A DNA stretch of 64,000 nucleotides, from assembly GCF_015767635.1 (NCBI RefSeq), contig NZ_CP065230.1, positions 4,030,001 through 4,094,000 of the forward strand, given 5' to 3'. The notes under the pieces are model-generated. The model saw only the letters and a list, made by a program, of their open reading frames with translations. It searched no databases and was not told where the DNA came from. Origin of the DNA: Halomonas sp. A40-4. GTDB lineage: Bacteria > Pseudomonadota > Gammaproteobacteria > Pseudomonadales > Halomonadaceae. Position 1 is the stretch's first letter. Each line of letters opens with the position of its first letter. Positions 43,758 to 54,579 of the stretch are shown here, in pieces. Position numbers and translations under genes: made by a program.

Positions 43758-44531
43758 GTGCTCTACCTGCGTGGCCTCCGGCAGCGCCGACGGCGAGGCG
43801 AGGCCACCGGCGCAGGTCGAGTCCTTGCCTACCTGCTGGGTGTCGCCACCATCTATGGCGTCACTCAGACCCATTACGACTACCTCGCCCAGTACATGTT
43901 CTTTACCCATCGGGCTCAGCATCTGGTATTGCATCACGCCGGTCCCTTCCTGATTGCCCTGGCCGCCCCCCTGCCGGTACTGACGGACGGCTTGCCGACC
44001 CGAATCAGACACTTTTCAGGATGGAGGCCGGTCGCGCGCCTGCTGCGCCCTGTATACCGGACGCTTCAGCATCCACTGATCGCTCCCGTACTGTTCGTCG
44101 GGCTGATCTATTTCTGGTTGATTCCCGAGGTCCACTTCGATGCGATGCTGAGTACCGACCTGTATCAAGTGATGAACTGGAGCATGGCGCTGGATGGGTT
44201 GCTGTTCTGGTGGTTGATCCTGGATCGCCGCACGCCGCAGCAGGGCGGCCTCGGTTACGGCAAGCGCATCGCCATCCTGCTGGTGGTGATTCCGCCGCAG
44301 ATCGTGCTGGGGGCCTATATCGTCTTCAGCCGGAGTGTCATTTTCGATGTCTATGAGGTATGCGGGCGCGCCTGGCCGCTGGACCCTCTGACTGACCAGC
44401 TCCTCGGTGGCCTGTTGACTTGGGTACCGGCCACGATGATGAGTGCCATCGGGGTTCTGATCATTCTCAGCTTTCTGTTCCGTGATGCCCGCAAGGAGGA
44501 TGCCGCTGATGTCTCTCACGCCACACCCTAG
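43758..44531 (+). CDS. CtaG-like (caa3-type) cytochrome c oxidase assembly protein, N-terminus uncertain
   Basis: A polytopic protein of about 257 residues from the GTG at 43758. It matches the caa3_CtaG family: histidines in FFTHRAQHLVLHHAGPFLIAL and NWSMALDGLLFWWLILDRR. The frame stays open upstream and encodes ELDVALGYLLPWEFSLAWSG, which looks like the true CtaG N-terminus, but no ATG/GTG/TTG starts it; an ATC at 43677 follows GGGAGGG. It is likely to be involved in copper delivery to oxidase CuB. Confidence 0.82.
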   Translation: MLYLRGLRQRRRRGEATGAGRVLAYLLGVATIYGVTQTHYDYLAQYMFFTHRAQHLVLHHAGPFLIALAAPLPVLTDGLPTRIRHFSGWRPVARLLRPVYRTLQHPLIAPVLFVGLIYFWLIPEVHFDAMLSTDLYQVMNWSMALDGLLFWWLILDRRTPQQGGLGYGKRIAILLVVIPPQIVLGAYIVFSRSVIFDVYEVCGRAWPLDPLTDQLLGGLLTWVPATMMSAIGVLIILSFLFRDARKEDAADVSHATP

Positions 44532-44973
44532 TCTGCCGCGACTAGCGAAGGGCTGGTGCTCGACCTTCCTGCTGCTGATCGCGACGTCCGGCACGCTGGC
44601 GGCTGCCGAACTGGAGGTCAGCGAGGCGCGTCTGCGGCTCCTACCCGGGGACCTGCCCGCGGCAGGCTATTTCACCCTCACCAATACCAGCGAGAAGGGC
44701 GTCACCCTGACAGGAGCGGATAGCCCCGCTTTCGGTAATGTCATGATGCACCGCAGTGTCAATCAGGATGGCGTCACCCGCATGGAGCCCGTCGCCCAAC
44801 TGGAGCTGGCGGCGGGGGAGCAGGTCGAATTCGCCCCGGGTGGCTACCATCTCATGCTCATGAAGCGGGTTCGCCCCCTCGTCGTTGGTGACGACGTCGA
44901 GGTGAATCTTCATTTCGCCGGCAATCAGCGACAGCGTGACACGTTCCGCGCCGTGGCGCCGACAGCACAGTAG
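44509..44973 (+). CDS. PCu(A)C-type periplasmic copper chaperone
   Basis: A 154-residue exported protein with signal peptide (to about residue 33, GTLAAA) and the PCu(A)C copper site: MMHRSVNQDGVTRMEPV and, further on, GGYHLMLMKR, giving the H(M)X10MX21HXM-like pattern. It binds Cu(I) and, with SCO, supplies the CuA centre of cytochrome oxidase. It overlaps the CtaG gene and is followed by SCO, making a copper-insertion cassette. Confidence 0.93.
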   Translation: MSLTPHPSLPRLAKGWCSTFLLLIATSGTLAAAELEVSEARLRLLPGDLPAAGYFTLTNTSEKGVTLTGADSPAFGNVMMHRSVNQDGVTRMEPVAQLELAAGEQVEFAPGGYHLMLMKRVRPLVVGDDVEVNLHFAGNQRQRDTFRAVAPTAQ

Positions 44974-44983
44974 GGGGAGCAGG

Positions 44984-45541
44984 ATGCGCCGATGCATCAT
45001 GGCACTATTCGTGACGCTATGGCTTGCGGGCTGCAGCGATCCAGACTGGCAGACCAAGGATATCTCGGGGCTGATGCCTTCCCTGGCGTTCGAACTCATC
45101 GACGAGAACGGGAATACGGTGAGCGCCGATCAGTTCCTCGGCAAGACGACGCTGCTGTTCTTCGGCTTCACCCATTGCCCCGATGTCTGTCCGACCACCC
45201 TTTCGCGTCTCGACGCGGCCACCCAACGCATGGATGAAACCGCGCGTGATGAAATCCAGGTGCTCTTCGTCTCGGTGGATCCTCGCCGCGATGACGCCGA
45301 GACACTGGATAGCTACACCGACGCCTTCGGCCCCCAGTTCATCGGCCTCACGGGGGATAAAGCGGCACTCGATAAGCTGACACGCCGCTATCGGGTGACC
45401 TACGGGTATGGCGAAGAAGACAGCGAAGGGAACTATGATGTGTCGCACTCCAGCGCTGTCTTCGCCTTCAATGCCCAGGGAGAGGCGCGCCTGCTGATCC
45501 GCGACAGCGACCCCATGGAGGCCGTGGTTGCCGACCTTTGA
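44984..45541 (+). CDS. SCO1/SenC family protein, lipoprotein
   Basis: A 185-residue SCO protein with a lipobox (LWLAGCSD) and the motif THCPDVCPTTLSRL; the copper-ligand histidine is in YDVSHSSAVFAFN. It differs from the soluble SCO at 14 kb in its lipid anchor. It is the last of the CtaG-PCu(A)C-SCO group, so it should help to metallate a haem-copper oxidase. No oxidase genes are in the window. Confidence 0.93.
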   Translation: MRRCIMALFVTLWLAGCSDPDWQTKDISGLMPSLAFELIDENGNTVSADQFLGKTTLLFFGFTHCPDVCPTTLSRLDAATQRMDETARDEIQVLFVSVDPRRDDAETLDSYTDAFGPQFIGLTGDKAALDKLTRRYRVTYGYGEEDSEGNYDVSHSSAVFAFNAQGEARLLIRDSDPMEAVVADL

Positions 45542-45716
45542 AGGCTTGCCAGCGGTGCCTGAGTAGTCACCGTCCATCGCCCCTATCTTCCGTCGAGGAT
45601 CGGGATGGGGATTACCTAGGAGTACGGTGCAAGGTTCGTCGTTGCGCCTTGAGGCAGCTGAACACCACGTTCGATCACCTTTCACTCCTGGAAATTGGGT
45701 CAGAGAGCTGCAAGGG

Positions 45717-46679
45717 CTATGTGTGAGAGAGCTCCGGGATCAATTTACCCATCCATCTCAGGTACACCACCATGCCGAAGAGTTCAACCAGCGACTGGAA
45801 GACGATAACCACCACGGCGGCCTGCCAGGCCTCGGGCAGCGTCAAGGCGATGGGCAGCACCACGAAGGAGTTGCGGGTGCCGAAGCTGAACGTCAAGGTT
45901 CTGGCCGAGCGCGTGGGCAGCTGAAACAGTCTACCGAGGGTCTTGCCCAGGAAAGCGGCGAAGATCAAGTAGACGACGAAGATCAACAGCACCTGCAGTA
46001 GCACCCCGCTGAGGCCGGCCACGGTCGTCACCTGCGATGCCGCGATGACGAAGACCACCAGCGCAAGCAGTGGCACGGGCAGCATGCCCAAGCCATGAAC
46101 CCACCGTCTGGCATTGAGGTGACGCTCGGCCAAACGCTCGGTCACCCAGGCCAGGGCCAAGGGGGTGATAATCAATCCCGCAAACGCGCCGAGCAGGTGG
46201 CTGCTGAGTACGGTCTGAAACCATTCCACGCCCAGGAAGAGCCAGAGATAGACGGGCAAGGCCAGCAACTGCACGAGCAATAGCACTGGCGTGGCGGCAA
46301 TGGCCCGGCCGGCATCGCCCTTGCCGAGGTGGGTAAAGCTGATACACCAGTCGGTACAGGGAACGAGCAACACCAGCAGCACGCCGGCCTGCACGACGGG
46401 TGGCAGGGGGATGAAGGTCATCATCCCGCCCAAAACGAGGGGAATCACAACGAAGTTGCCAAGCAGCAGGGCCGCCAGGAAGCGCCAATCCTTGAGGCCC
46501 TGGCCGATCCGCGTCAGGGGCACCTGGGTGAAGGTGGCGTAGAGCAGCCCGCCGAGCAGTGGCCAGAGAATGGCTTCCAGCCAGGATGTCGTGTCCGGCT
46601 GGCTCAGCCCGACGGCTAGGCCAGCCAGGATGAATATCAGATAGATCCAGGATTGCTGCCGTTCCATCCAATCGCGCAT
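45717..46679 (-). CDS. Arsenite efflux permease of the BASS/ACR3-like group
   Basis: A 320-residue protein with ten predicted helices of the bile-acid:sodium symporter superfamily, as in arsenic-resistance proteins: VLLVLLVPCTDWCISFTHLGKGD carries the characteristic cysteine, and TLTFSFGTRNSFVVLPIALTLP the conserved RNS motif. It probably exports As(III). It is the last gene of an arsR-led leftward operon. The start MRDWMERQQSW is preferred over a longer one. Confidence 0.85.
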   Translation of the reverse strand: MRDWMERQQSWIYLIFILAGLAVGLSQPDTTSWLEAILWPLLGGLLYATFTQVPLTRIGQGLKDWRFLAALLLGNFVVIPLVLGGMMTFIPLPPVVQAGVLLVLLVPCTDWCISFTHLGKGDAGRAIAATPVLLLVQLLALPVYLWLFLGVEWFQTVLSSHLLGAFAGLIITPLALAWVTERLAERHLNARRWVHGLGMLPVPLLALVVFVIAASQVTTVAGLSGVLLQVLLIFVVYLIFAAFLGKTLGRLFQLPTRSARTLTFSFGTRNSFVVLPIALTLPEAWQAAVVVIVFQSLVELFGMVVYLRWMGKLIPELSHT

Positions 46680-46695
46680 GGGATAAAGATCCTTC

Positions 46696-47019
46696 TCAGT
46701 ATTCCAGTAACAAGCCTTCAGCCTTCCAGGCCCTTTTTCCACCCACATAGTGGTAGACCTCGGTGTAGCCGAGGCGGGCCAGGCGTTTGGCGGCACGGCC
46801 GGCCCGCTTGCAATCCTCGCTAGCGCAGTACACGACGATGGTCGCTTGCCTGTCGGGTAGCCGGCGGGGCGCTTCGTCCAGGATGTCGTCGGAGACGATG
46901 TTGATGGCCCCCGGCAAGTGCCCCTTGGCGAAGCTATCGGCCGGCAGGTTATCCACCAAGAGGAAAGTTAGGCCACGGGCCTGCCAGTCACGGAGGGTCG
47001 CGGTATCGATCGTTGGCAT
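46696..47019 (-). CDS. Rhodanese-like sulfurtransferase
   Basis: A 107-residue single-domain rhodanese with active-site cysteine in IVVYCASEDCKRAGRAAKRL and GHLPGAINI upstream. Its C-terminal YVGGKRAWKAEGLLLEY is typical. In an arsenic operon it may handle thiol or persulfide chemistry or act as an atypical arsenate reductase; neither is shown here. It follows the membrane-protein gene closely. Confidence 0.88.
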   Translation of the reverse strand: MPTIDTATLRDWQARGLTFLLVDNLPADSFAKGHLPGAINIVSDDILDEAPRRLPDRQATIVVYCASEDCKRAGRAAKRLARLGYTEVYHYVGGKRAWKAEGLLLEY

Positions 47020-47034
47020 GGTGAAGCTCCGGTC

Positions 47035-47484
47035 TCAGGCTTGAGACGGCTTGACAAGGTAGCGGTCCAATCCCCAAAGCAGTAGGCCAAACAGCAGGTG
47101 CGGCACGGCGGACGCTATGATCAGCTTGGGACTGATCGCCAGACCCGCGATACCCCAGCCCACCACGGGAAAGAACACCACCAGGATCACCGCCCAAAGC
47201 ACGGCGGCCAGGCCCAGCGCAGTCAGCAAGGTCTTGCGTGGGAAATAACGCACGAACACCACCGACCAGAAAGTCACGTAGGCCGTATGGAAAAGCAGGC
47301 CGACTGGCAACGGCAGAGACCGCCCCAGCAGAGTCTCGGCGAAGGCCAGGGAGGGCGGCTTTGGAAAAGGCGATACCCCGGCTTTCAGCAATGCCACCAT
47401 CACGATGGCGGTCAGCGCCGACACCGCGATGCCGATGCCGATAGACCTGAGCCAAGAAGGTTTGGCGCGAGTGGTTTGGATCAT
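47035..47484 (-). CDS. Conserved membrane protein in the ars cluster
   Basis: A 149-residue protein with four predicted helices (around residues 15-35, 58-80, 86-106 and 112-140). It carries no known catalytic motif. The charged residues and prolines in PHLLFGLLLWGLDRYL and FFPVVGWGIAGLA suggest a small permease-like or accessory protein. It is between arsR and the rhodanese gene, so a role in As handling is possible. Confidence 0.65.
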   Translation of the reverse strand: MIQTTRAKPSWLRSIGIGIAVSALTAIVMVALLKAGVSPFPKPPSLAFAETLLGRSLPLPVGLLFHTAYVTFWSVVFVRYFPRKTLLTALGLAAVLWAVILVVFFPVVGWGIAGLAISPKLIIASAVPHLLFGLLLWGLDRYLVKPSQA

Positions 47485-47538
47485 CTTGCGCTCCTCTTGA
47501 TGACGTTGATGAGTGATCTTTGAGAAACCGGCGGCACT

Positions 47539-47877
47539 TTACCGGCTGCCGGAGGTGGGGCAGCGGGGGCCACAGCTGGCGTCTGACTCACGACAGCAAG
47601 CGCCGACCAGGTGGTCCGTCATTGCCAGCAAGGCGTCGAACTCCGCGCGGTAATAGACGAACTGGCCCTCGCGGCGCGACGCAACCAGGCCTGCGACCGC
47701 GAGTTTCTGCAAGTGGAAGGTCAGTGCATTCGGCGCCGTACCCAGCCGCTCGGCGAGCTTGCCTGCCGCCAGGCCGGCAGGCCCTGCCGCCGCTAGCTGA
47801 CGAATGGCCGCCAGGCGGACGGGGTGAGCAAGAGCTGCTAGCTTGGCTGCCACGAGATCATCATCATATTGGTTCAT
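47539..47877 (-). CDS. arsR: ArsR/SmtB-family repressor with C-terminal cysteine site
   Basis: A 112-residue winged-HTH repressor ([48 protein letters not shown]). It lacks the usual ELCVC site; instead C94, C95, C102 and C106 are at the C-terminus ([15 protein letters not shown]). This looks like the As(III) site of the Acidithiobacillus ferrooxidans ArsR. It heads the operon of membrane protein, rhodanese and permease. Confidence 0.88.
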   Translation of the reverse strand: MNQYDDDLVAAKLAALAHPVRLAAIRQLAAAGPAGLAAGKLAERLGTAPNALTFHLQKLAVAGLVASRREGQFVYYRAEFDALLAMTDHLVGACCRESDASCGPRCPTSGSR

Positions 47878-47923
47878 AATTCAACTTTAGATGAAACAAT
47901 GATTTCATGCAATATTGAAATTA

Positions 47924-49580
<1,657 letters not shown>

Positions 49581-49582
49581 GG

Positions 49583-49879
49583 TCACTCCCGATCCGCTTC
49601 CGAGGGTGCCGGGGTTGAGGGGTAGCCGGCGTTGGTGGTGGCGTCGGTCAATGCTTCGACGGACGTTCGTGAATCGTCGAAGGTGACCACCGCCTCACGA
49701 TCCGGGTAGCTCACATCGACTTGCGAGACGCCGTCTACCTTGTTGAGGGCGGCCTTGACGGTGAGAGGGCAGGCGGCACAGGTCATGCCCGGCACCGACA
49801 ACGTCACGGTCTGCGGGGCGGCCCAAGCTGACGTGGCGAGCGTCGCGGAAAGCGCAATACAGGCAGCGAGTCGTTTCAT
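49583..49879 (-). CDS. merP: Periplasmic mercury-binding protein MerP
   Basis: A 98-residue exported protein with signal peptide (cleavage after AWAA) and an HMA fold with GMTCAACPLTVKAAL. It scavenges periplasmic Hg(II) and passes it to MerT/MerF. The gene is second in the merTPFA order. Confidence 0.96.
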   Translation of the reverse strand: MKRLAACIALSATLATSAWAAPQTVTLSVPGMTCAACPLTVKAALNKVDGVSQVDVSYPDREAVVTFDDSRTSVEALTDATTNAGYPSTPAPSEADRE

Positions 49880-49891
49880 GGCGTTCTCCTC

Positions 49892-50242
49892 TTAATAGAA
49901 CAGGGGCAGGAGATAAGGAAACAGCAGCGCGATCAGCACCAAGGCAGCGACGATCCAGAAGATGGCTTTATACGTCGTGCGAACCTGTGGCATCGCGCAG
50001 GTTTCGCCTGGCTTACAAGCGGTGGCAGGCCGGTAGATTCGGCGCCAGGCGAAAAACAATGCCACCAGTGCCACTCCCACGAAGAGCGGGCGATAGGGTT
50101 CCAGGGCCGTCAGGTTGCCGATCCAAGCGCCCGAGAAGCCCAGCGCGACCAGCATGAGCGGCCCGAGACAGCAGGTTGAGGCCAGGATCGCAGCGAGGCC
50201 GCCGGCTGCCAGGGCACCACGACCGTTCTTGGATTCCGTCAT
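49892..50242 (-). CDS. merT: Mercury transporter MerT
   Basis: A 116-residue protein with three helices: the vicinal pair LASTCCLGPLMLVALG in helix 1, and the cytoplasmic pair in TACKPGETCAMP. It imports Hg(II) for MerA. The ATG after AGAAGGACAACC is used. It is the first gene behind the mer promoter, divergent from merR. Confidence 0.96.
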   Translation of the reverse strand: MTESKNGRGALAAGGLAAILASTCCLGPLMLVALGFSGAWIGNLTALEPYRPLFVGVALVALFFAWRRIYRPATACKPGETCAMPQVRTTYKAIFWIVAALVLIALLFPYLLPLFY

Positions 50243-50277
50243 GAGGTTGTCCTTCTGAATTCTTGGCCGATACGCTA

Positions 50278-50308
50278 ACGTTACTTCCGTAGTCAACTAC
50301 GGAGTCAA
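50278..50308 (-). promoter_or_regulatory. mer operon promoter/operator
   Basis: Leftward: -35 TTGACT (50303-50308), 19-base spacer CCGTAGTTGACTACGGAAG with the MerR dyad, -10 TAACGT (50278-50283). This is the classical MerR-regulated promoter layout; the first bases of the merR leader overlap it. Confidence 0.88.
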
Positions 50309-50313
50309 GCTCG

Positions 50314-50721
50314 ATGAATGAGGCACCGGAAAATCTGACCATCGGCACCTTTGCCCAAGCGGCCGGGGTCAATGTGGAGACGATCCGCTTCTATCAGCAC
50401 AGGGGGTTGTTGCCGACGCCGGAGCGCCCTCCTGGCGGCATCCGGCGCTATGGCAGCGCCGACGTGGCGCGCGTGAAATTCGTGAAAGCGGCGCAGCGGC
50501 TGGGATTCAGCCTGGACGAGATCGGGCAGCTACTGACTCTGGAGGATGGTGCTCATTGCAGCGAGGCGGCGGAACTGGCGTCACAGCGGCTTGACGACGT
50601 GCGCGCCCGGCTGGCTGATCTGACCCGCGTCGAGGTCGCCTTAGCCCGGCTGGTCGATGAATGCCATGTGCATCAAGGGAAGGTGTCGTGCCCGTTGATC
50701 GCTGCCCTGCATGACTGGTAG
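50314..50721 (+). CDS. merR: Mercury-responsive regulator MerR
   Basis: A 135-residue activator/repressor: [38 protein letters not shown], then three Hg-binding cysteines ([27 protein letters not shown] with eight residues between the last two). Together with merTPFA it forms a complete narrow-spectrum mer set; no merB is present. Confidence 0.95.
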   Translation: MNEAPENLTIGTFAQAAGVNVETIRFYQHRGLLPTPERPPGGIRRYGSADVARVKFVKAAQRLGFSLDEIGQLLTLEDGAHCSEAAELASQRLDDVRARLADLTRVEVALARLVDECHVHQGKVSCPLIAALHDW

Positions 50722-51223
50722 GTCATGCAGGGGCTTGTCGATGTGGTGCTGCCAGCTTCTGACATTCCGTGCAGCCATCTTTTGAAACTCACAGTCTTGA
50801 AGAACTCCGACATGCGATGCAGCGAAGACCTTGACAGCTGTTGGCGGCCAGCAGGGCGTCCATGATGGAGTTGATACGTCTGTTGGGTGAAAATTTCATG
50901 CTTGGCCTCGCTGGTTAGTGGGCTGTGGATAGAGATGGCGACGTTATTGCGCCATGCCGCCTTGTGCGGCGTTTTATGTCGCTACCTAATGATTTCCGTA
51001 TCTCACGGCATAAAAGCGGCCCTGGGCCGCTGTGCGCCATTTCGTGGGACAGAGGGTGGTGATCGAGACGATAAGTCGCCTCTACTGTCTTGGCCTTGTA
51101 GTCGCCTAGCTTGAGAAGCTTGAGGTATCACCGCTAACGAGGGGGATCGGGAAGAGCGGGTGCCAGAGGTCCGTGTGATAGGCTTTGCGAGATATTCGAT
51201 GGCGAAAAGGCACGAGGTAGGGA
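50722..51223. other. Intergenic region between mer and the mobility segment
   Basis: About 500 bases with no supported gene. It contains two GC hairpins: GCCGC/GCGGC at 50956-50970 followed by GTTTTA on the plus strand, and AGCGGCC/GGCCGCT at 51015-51031 followed by TTTTA on the minus strand. They point towards each other, so they may be the terminators of converging transcripts or the ends of a lost element. GC content drops to the right. Confidence 0.45.
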
Positions 51224-53041
51224 ATGACGGATCATAGTCAGGATAACCACGAGTCTCATCCAGTGGGACACGAGGGAGCCAGTACCAAGCACCGGCGGCA
51301 GAGGTTTGGCCTGAGTGAGCATTGGCGTGAGCAAGCTAGGAAGGTGGCTTCTGATGAGCTTGATGATGCCGCAGAGACTTCACCTATGCCCGATACAGGA
51401 ACCTCTTTTTCGTTTCCCAATGCATCACACGATGATGAGCCACCGGTCACTGTGAAGTCGCTCTTTCACGACCCCGAAACTCAGAGCGTACTCAATGCAC
51501 CTTGGCCCTACAGCCCATCGGAACCTGTGTTAAGCAATGAGCCTGCTGCTGCTCGTTTTGCCTTTCCTGGTACAAACCAAGCGCCCAAGCAATCTCGCCG
51601 CGATAAGCAAGTAGAAGATGTTATTTCCATGCTCCAGGGGCAGTTTTTTCTCACTCATAATGAGACGAGAAGCCCTCTGCTGACCAATAAGGCGACGGGC
51701 GAAACCTTGCCGTATATGGATCCAGTGATCCTTGATCGTGTGAAGGGAGCGTATTGGCGAGCATCCTCTGGCAGTCATCAGGATGTCTCCTACGGTGTTA
51801 TTAAGTCTGCTATCAACAACTTCGTTGATGGTGCTACCCCTCAATCTGTGTTGCCGGTTTACGGCCGTGCGGGCGTCGAATTTAACACCGGGCGACGCGC
51901 GCTGGTACTTGGAGAAAGCTGCTTGGTTTTCTCGCCGGGTTTATCGAGCTATGAGGTTTTGGCTGGGATTCCCCATGTCATGCCTCGCGAAAGCTGGGCG
52001 GTTGACTTGCCCGATAATGTTGGGAATATTCGCCCTCAATCGATATCTATATTGTTCGATGTCACTTTGCTACCGAAAGATAGTGACCTGCTGATAATCG
52101 CCTGGATGGTCATGGCTTGGCGCTCAGATAGCTCGCCCGTATTGCTCGAGTTGTTAGGTGAGGCGAATTCTGAGTTGATTGACTCACAGAAGATGCTAAA
52201 GACCATCATAGATCCGGCTAGCACCCTTCTCGAAAGCGAGTTTCCCAATACGATAAAACAGCTTGATATTCGGGCGCAGTGCCATTACCTGTTGAGTTTT
52301 CATCAAGTGGATACGCTGTCAAAAAATCAGCAGAGAGGCCTGCTTTCGATCACGCAGGGAAAAACAGTGGAGTGGAGAACCAAAGCGAAGCGTTCTGGGG
52401 TTGATCTCACCGTTCGTTGCGTGTGCTTACTGAATAGCAGTGAGAGCATAGTGACCTATGCGCCGCTATCCGATGCTACCTTGAGCATTGAGCTGGATGA
52501 TGCAGGAGGGGGCAACCCTCAAAATGCTGTGAAGGATCGCAGCATGGCGGAGAGAACCATCATTCATGGCCTCCTCCAAGTATTTGGCCATGTTAACCAG
52601 TTCTGGAGCCATGTTGAAAATGATCGTCAATTCGACCGCTATGGCGGTTTGCGAGACCTATGCCGGATAGGTGTGCTGGTGGCTGATGCTTTGGGTCGGG
52701 ATACTGCCGAATTCTGGCAACAACTCGATGCCAACCAGCAAAGTCGTCGCGATTATGAGCTGGAGGAGAATCCTGTCGCGATGGCCGTGAAACGTCTCAT
52801 TGATGCGTCGGAGGATGGACGGATAGAGGCCACGGTCAAGGATTGGCTTGTGCTGCTCGATGGGTATCGCCCTGAGCCTGATCCTTCAGGTGCCTGGCCT
52901 GTCACGTCCCGAGGGTTGGCGGCCAAGTTCAAGCAGAGCAGGAGTTTGCTTGCGACGTTCGGGATTCAGCTTGTCCCTCTTGAGAAACGTGGCCCCTATG
53001 GGCGCTGGCGTGCCTCATGCGATGCCTCTCGCCAGCAGTAG
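51224..53041 (+). CDS. Divergent prophage/ICE-type ATPase-like protein without a Walker A motif
   Basis: A 605-residue protein. Read along, its middle and C-terminal parts follow the pattern of the ATP-binding proteins of prophages and integrative elements: ILFDVTLLPKDSDLLIIAWMVMAWR, then the region GEANSELIDSQKMLKTIIDP where relatives have a GxxGxGKS P-loop, and the C-terminal WPVTSRGLAAKFKQSRSLLATFGIQL. Here the P-loop lysine and glycines are lost (GEANSELIDS). The N-terminal 130 residues are polar. It has an AGGTAGGGA site. The function is unknown; it may be a scaffold or a dead ATPase. Confidence 0.6.
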   Translation: MTDHSQDNHESHPVGHEGASTKHRRQRFGLSEHWREQARKVASDELDDAAETSPMPDTGTSFSFPNASHDDEPPVTVKSLFHDPETQSVLNAPWPYSPSEPVLSNEPAAARFAFPGTNQAPKQSRRDKQVEDVISMLQGQFFLTHNETRSPLLTNKATGETLPYMDPVILDRVKGAYWRASSGSHQDVSYGVIKSAINNFVDGATPQSVLPVYGRAGVEFNTGRRALVLGESCLVFSPGLSSYEVLAGIPHVMPRESWAVDLPDNVGNIRPQSISILFDVTLLPKDSDLLIIAWMVMAWRSDSSPVLLELLGEANSELIDSQKMLKTIIDPASTLLESEFPNTIKQLDIRAQCHYLLSFHQVDTLSKNQQRGLLSITQGKTVEWRTKAKRSGVDLTVRCVCLLNSSESIVTYAPLSDATLSIELDDAGGGNPQNAVKDRSMAERTIIHGLLQVFGHVNQFWSHVENDRQFDRYGGLRDLCRIGVLVADALGRDTAEFWQQLDANQQSRRDYELEENPVAMAVKRLIDASEDGRIEATVKDWLVLLDGYRPEPDPSGAWPVTSRGLAAKFKQSRSLLATFGIQLVPLEKRGPYGRWRASCDASRQQ

Positions 53042-53163
53042 CGATGGGCTACTTAGAGCGTGAAAGCTGGTATTGGGTTAGACATTGTGACTTTTAAAAC
53101 TTAAAAAACATGAATATGGGCATCCAGAGGTGCGCATGCTGGCTTATATTCCATCGCAATGTC

Positions 53164-53484
53164 TCAATCTCCATCGCTATGGTTGGTTTCTACCCACTGT
53201 CTGAGCAGAGCATGGCCGACCCCCGAGGGCAGACGTCGACTCTGCTCCCACTCCTGCAGGGTCCGCACGCTGACCCCTAGCTCAGCCGCCAGCGCTGTCT
53301 GGCTCATGCCACGAATCCGGCGCAGGGCCATGACGTCACGTAGCAGTCGACGGGTGGGTTCCTTGCGTTCCATCCGGGCGAGACGACGATCACCCCAGGG
53401 ATCGTGGGATGACGATCCTGCTTGGCTGTCACGCGTGTTGTGAGGGATCGAGAGGGAAGGAAACATCGAAGTCGGAAACATCAT
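53164..53484 (-). CDS. XRE-type HTH regulator
   Basis: A 106-residue protein with a C-terminal helix-turn-helix (RRIRGMSQTALAAELGVSVRTLQEWEQSRRLPSGVGHALLRQW), like the HigA/NadS type, and an unmatched N-terminal 40 residues. The start MMFPTSMF is provisional. It lies downstream of the YfjJ gene in the same direction, so it may control that gene or the element's replication. Confidence 0.78.
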   Translation of the reverse strand: MMFPTSMFPSLSIPHNTRDSQAGSSSHDPWGDRRLARMERKEPTRRLLRDVMALRRIRGMSQTALAAELGVSVRTLQEWEQSRRLPSGVGHALLRQWVETNHSDGD

Positions 53485-53540
53485 CAGGCACCTTGTTGGA
53501 AGAGTCAGAACGGGTCCGCCCAAGACGGACCCATACCATG

Positions 53541-54260
53541 TCACTCAGTGATCAAAGACGACTGCTTTGGAAAGCGGCTGCCGTCGAAGACGTGAGCCCT
53601 CTGGCCGAATGGCTTGCTGTAGGCCTTGCACAGATAGCTGGCCATGTACATCGCCTCATTCATGGCTATTCGGTCATGCCGATGCAGGACGCAGGACCAG
53701 GGCTCTTTGGTGACTGGGTCTTTGCAGACATGGATCAGCTGACGGAAACGTGGGTCATCATGATCGAAGCCCATTGCCTTCAACCAGGAGCGCATCATGC
53801 GGTGGTAGAGGTTGTTTCGCGAGTAGGCCCCGTCTCCATCTGGCGAGAAAGATCCAAGGCAATCGTAGGCATTCTTGTTGAGAAGGATCATCAGGTGGTA
53901 GTGCGGTTTGTCGCTGTTGACCTGTTCACGTGCCCATAGGTAATGCAGCTGGGTGGGGAACTTGGTCTTCCGCCGCTTTAGCTCGTAGCGAAAATTGTAG
54001 AAGAACCGTGCCAGCACGCAGTTGTTCTCATGCATGAGCAGGCGCGGCATCTTACCTGGAAAGCGAAGGTCTACACGAAAGGCGAAGGTGGTGGTGTTGA
54101 TTCGTGTCACAGTATCAAGTGTTTGGTAGGAGCGTTCGAGATAGTCCAGAATTAAAGGGTCACCTTTTTCCTGCTGCACCTCAAATCCACGATAGGTATC
54201 TTCATAGTACAGGCGCAGCTTGTCGTTGAGTGGATGACGAAGGGGTTGATGTTGAGACAT
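53541..54260 (-). CDS. YagK/YfjJ (inovirus Gp2) family protein
   Basis: A 239-residue protein matching the family of prophage and inovirus-like replication-associated proteins: FRVDLRFPGKMPR, YLWAREQVNSDKPHYHLMILLNKNAYDCLG and the last part with MASYLCKAYSKPFGQR. The HYH motif and the tyrosines resemble HUH-type rolling-circle initiators, but that activity is not shown. The DNA upstream (54.3-55.0 kb) has several hairpins, as an origin could. Confidence 0.85.
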   Translation of the reverse strand: MSQHQPLRHPLNDKLRLYYEDTYRGFEVQQEKGDPLILDYLERSYQTLDTVTRINTTTFAFRVDLRFPGKMPRLLMHENNCVLARFFYNFRYELKRRKTKFPTQLHYLWAREQVNSDKPHYHLMILLNKNAYDCLGSFSPDGDGAYSRNNLYHRMMRSWLKAMGFDHDDPRFRQLIHVCKDPVTKEPWSCVLHRHDRIAMNEAMYMASYLCKAYSKPFGQRAHVFDGSRFPKQSSLITE

Positions 54261-54579
54261 GAGGAGATACCTCGCTGTGGGAATGGTGAAAGATTCCGCA
54301 GCGATGGTCTTGTCGGTCGACAGGGAGATGATAGGGAATTGTAGGCGTTGACATGGACATGATGCTGACGATCATCTGAGCTTCACGTCAGGCGTTTTCC
54401 AGATGTCTGTCAGGTCAATCCTAGAAGGTTATGTTGGATGATGATTCTATAGGGAGTGGTCTGTGTGGGACCACTCCTTGGATGATCTTCCATGATCCTG
54501 GATGGGCTTTCACAAGTGAGCCCATCATGGCCAAGTAACCCATCCTTGTAGACCCTGTTATGTGCCTAGTGAATCTCCC

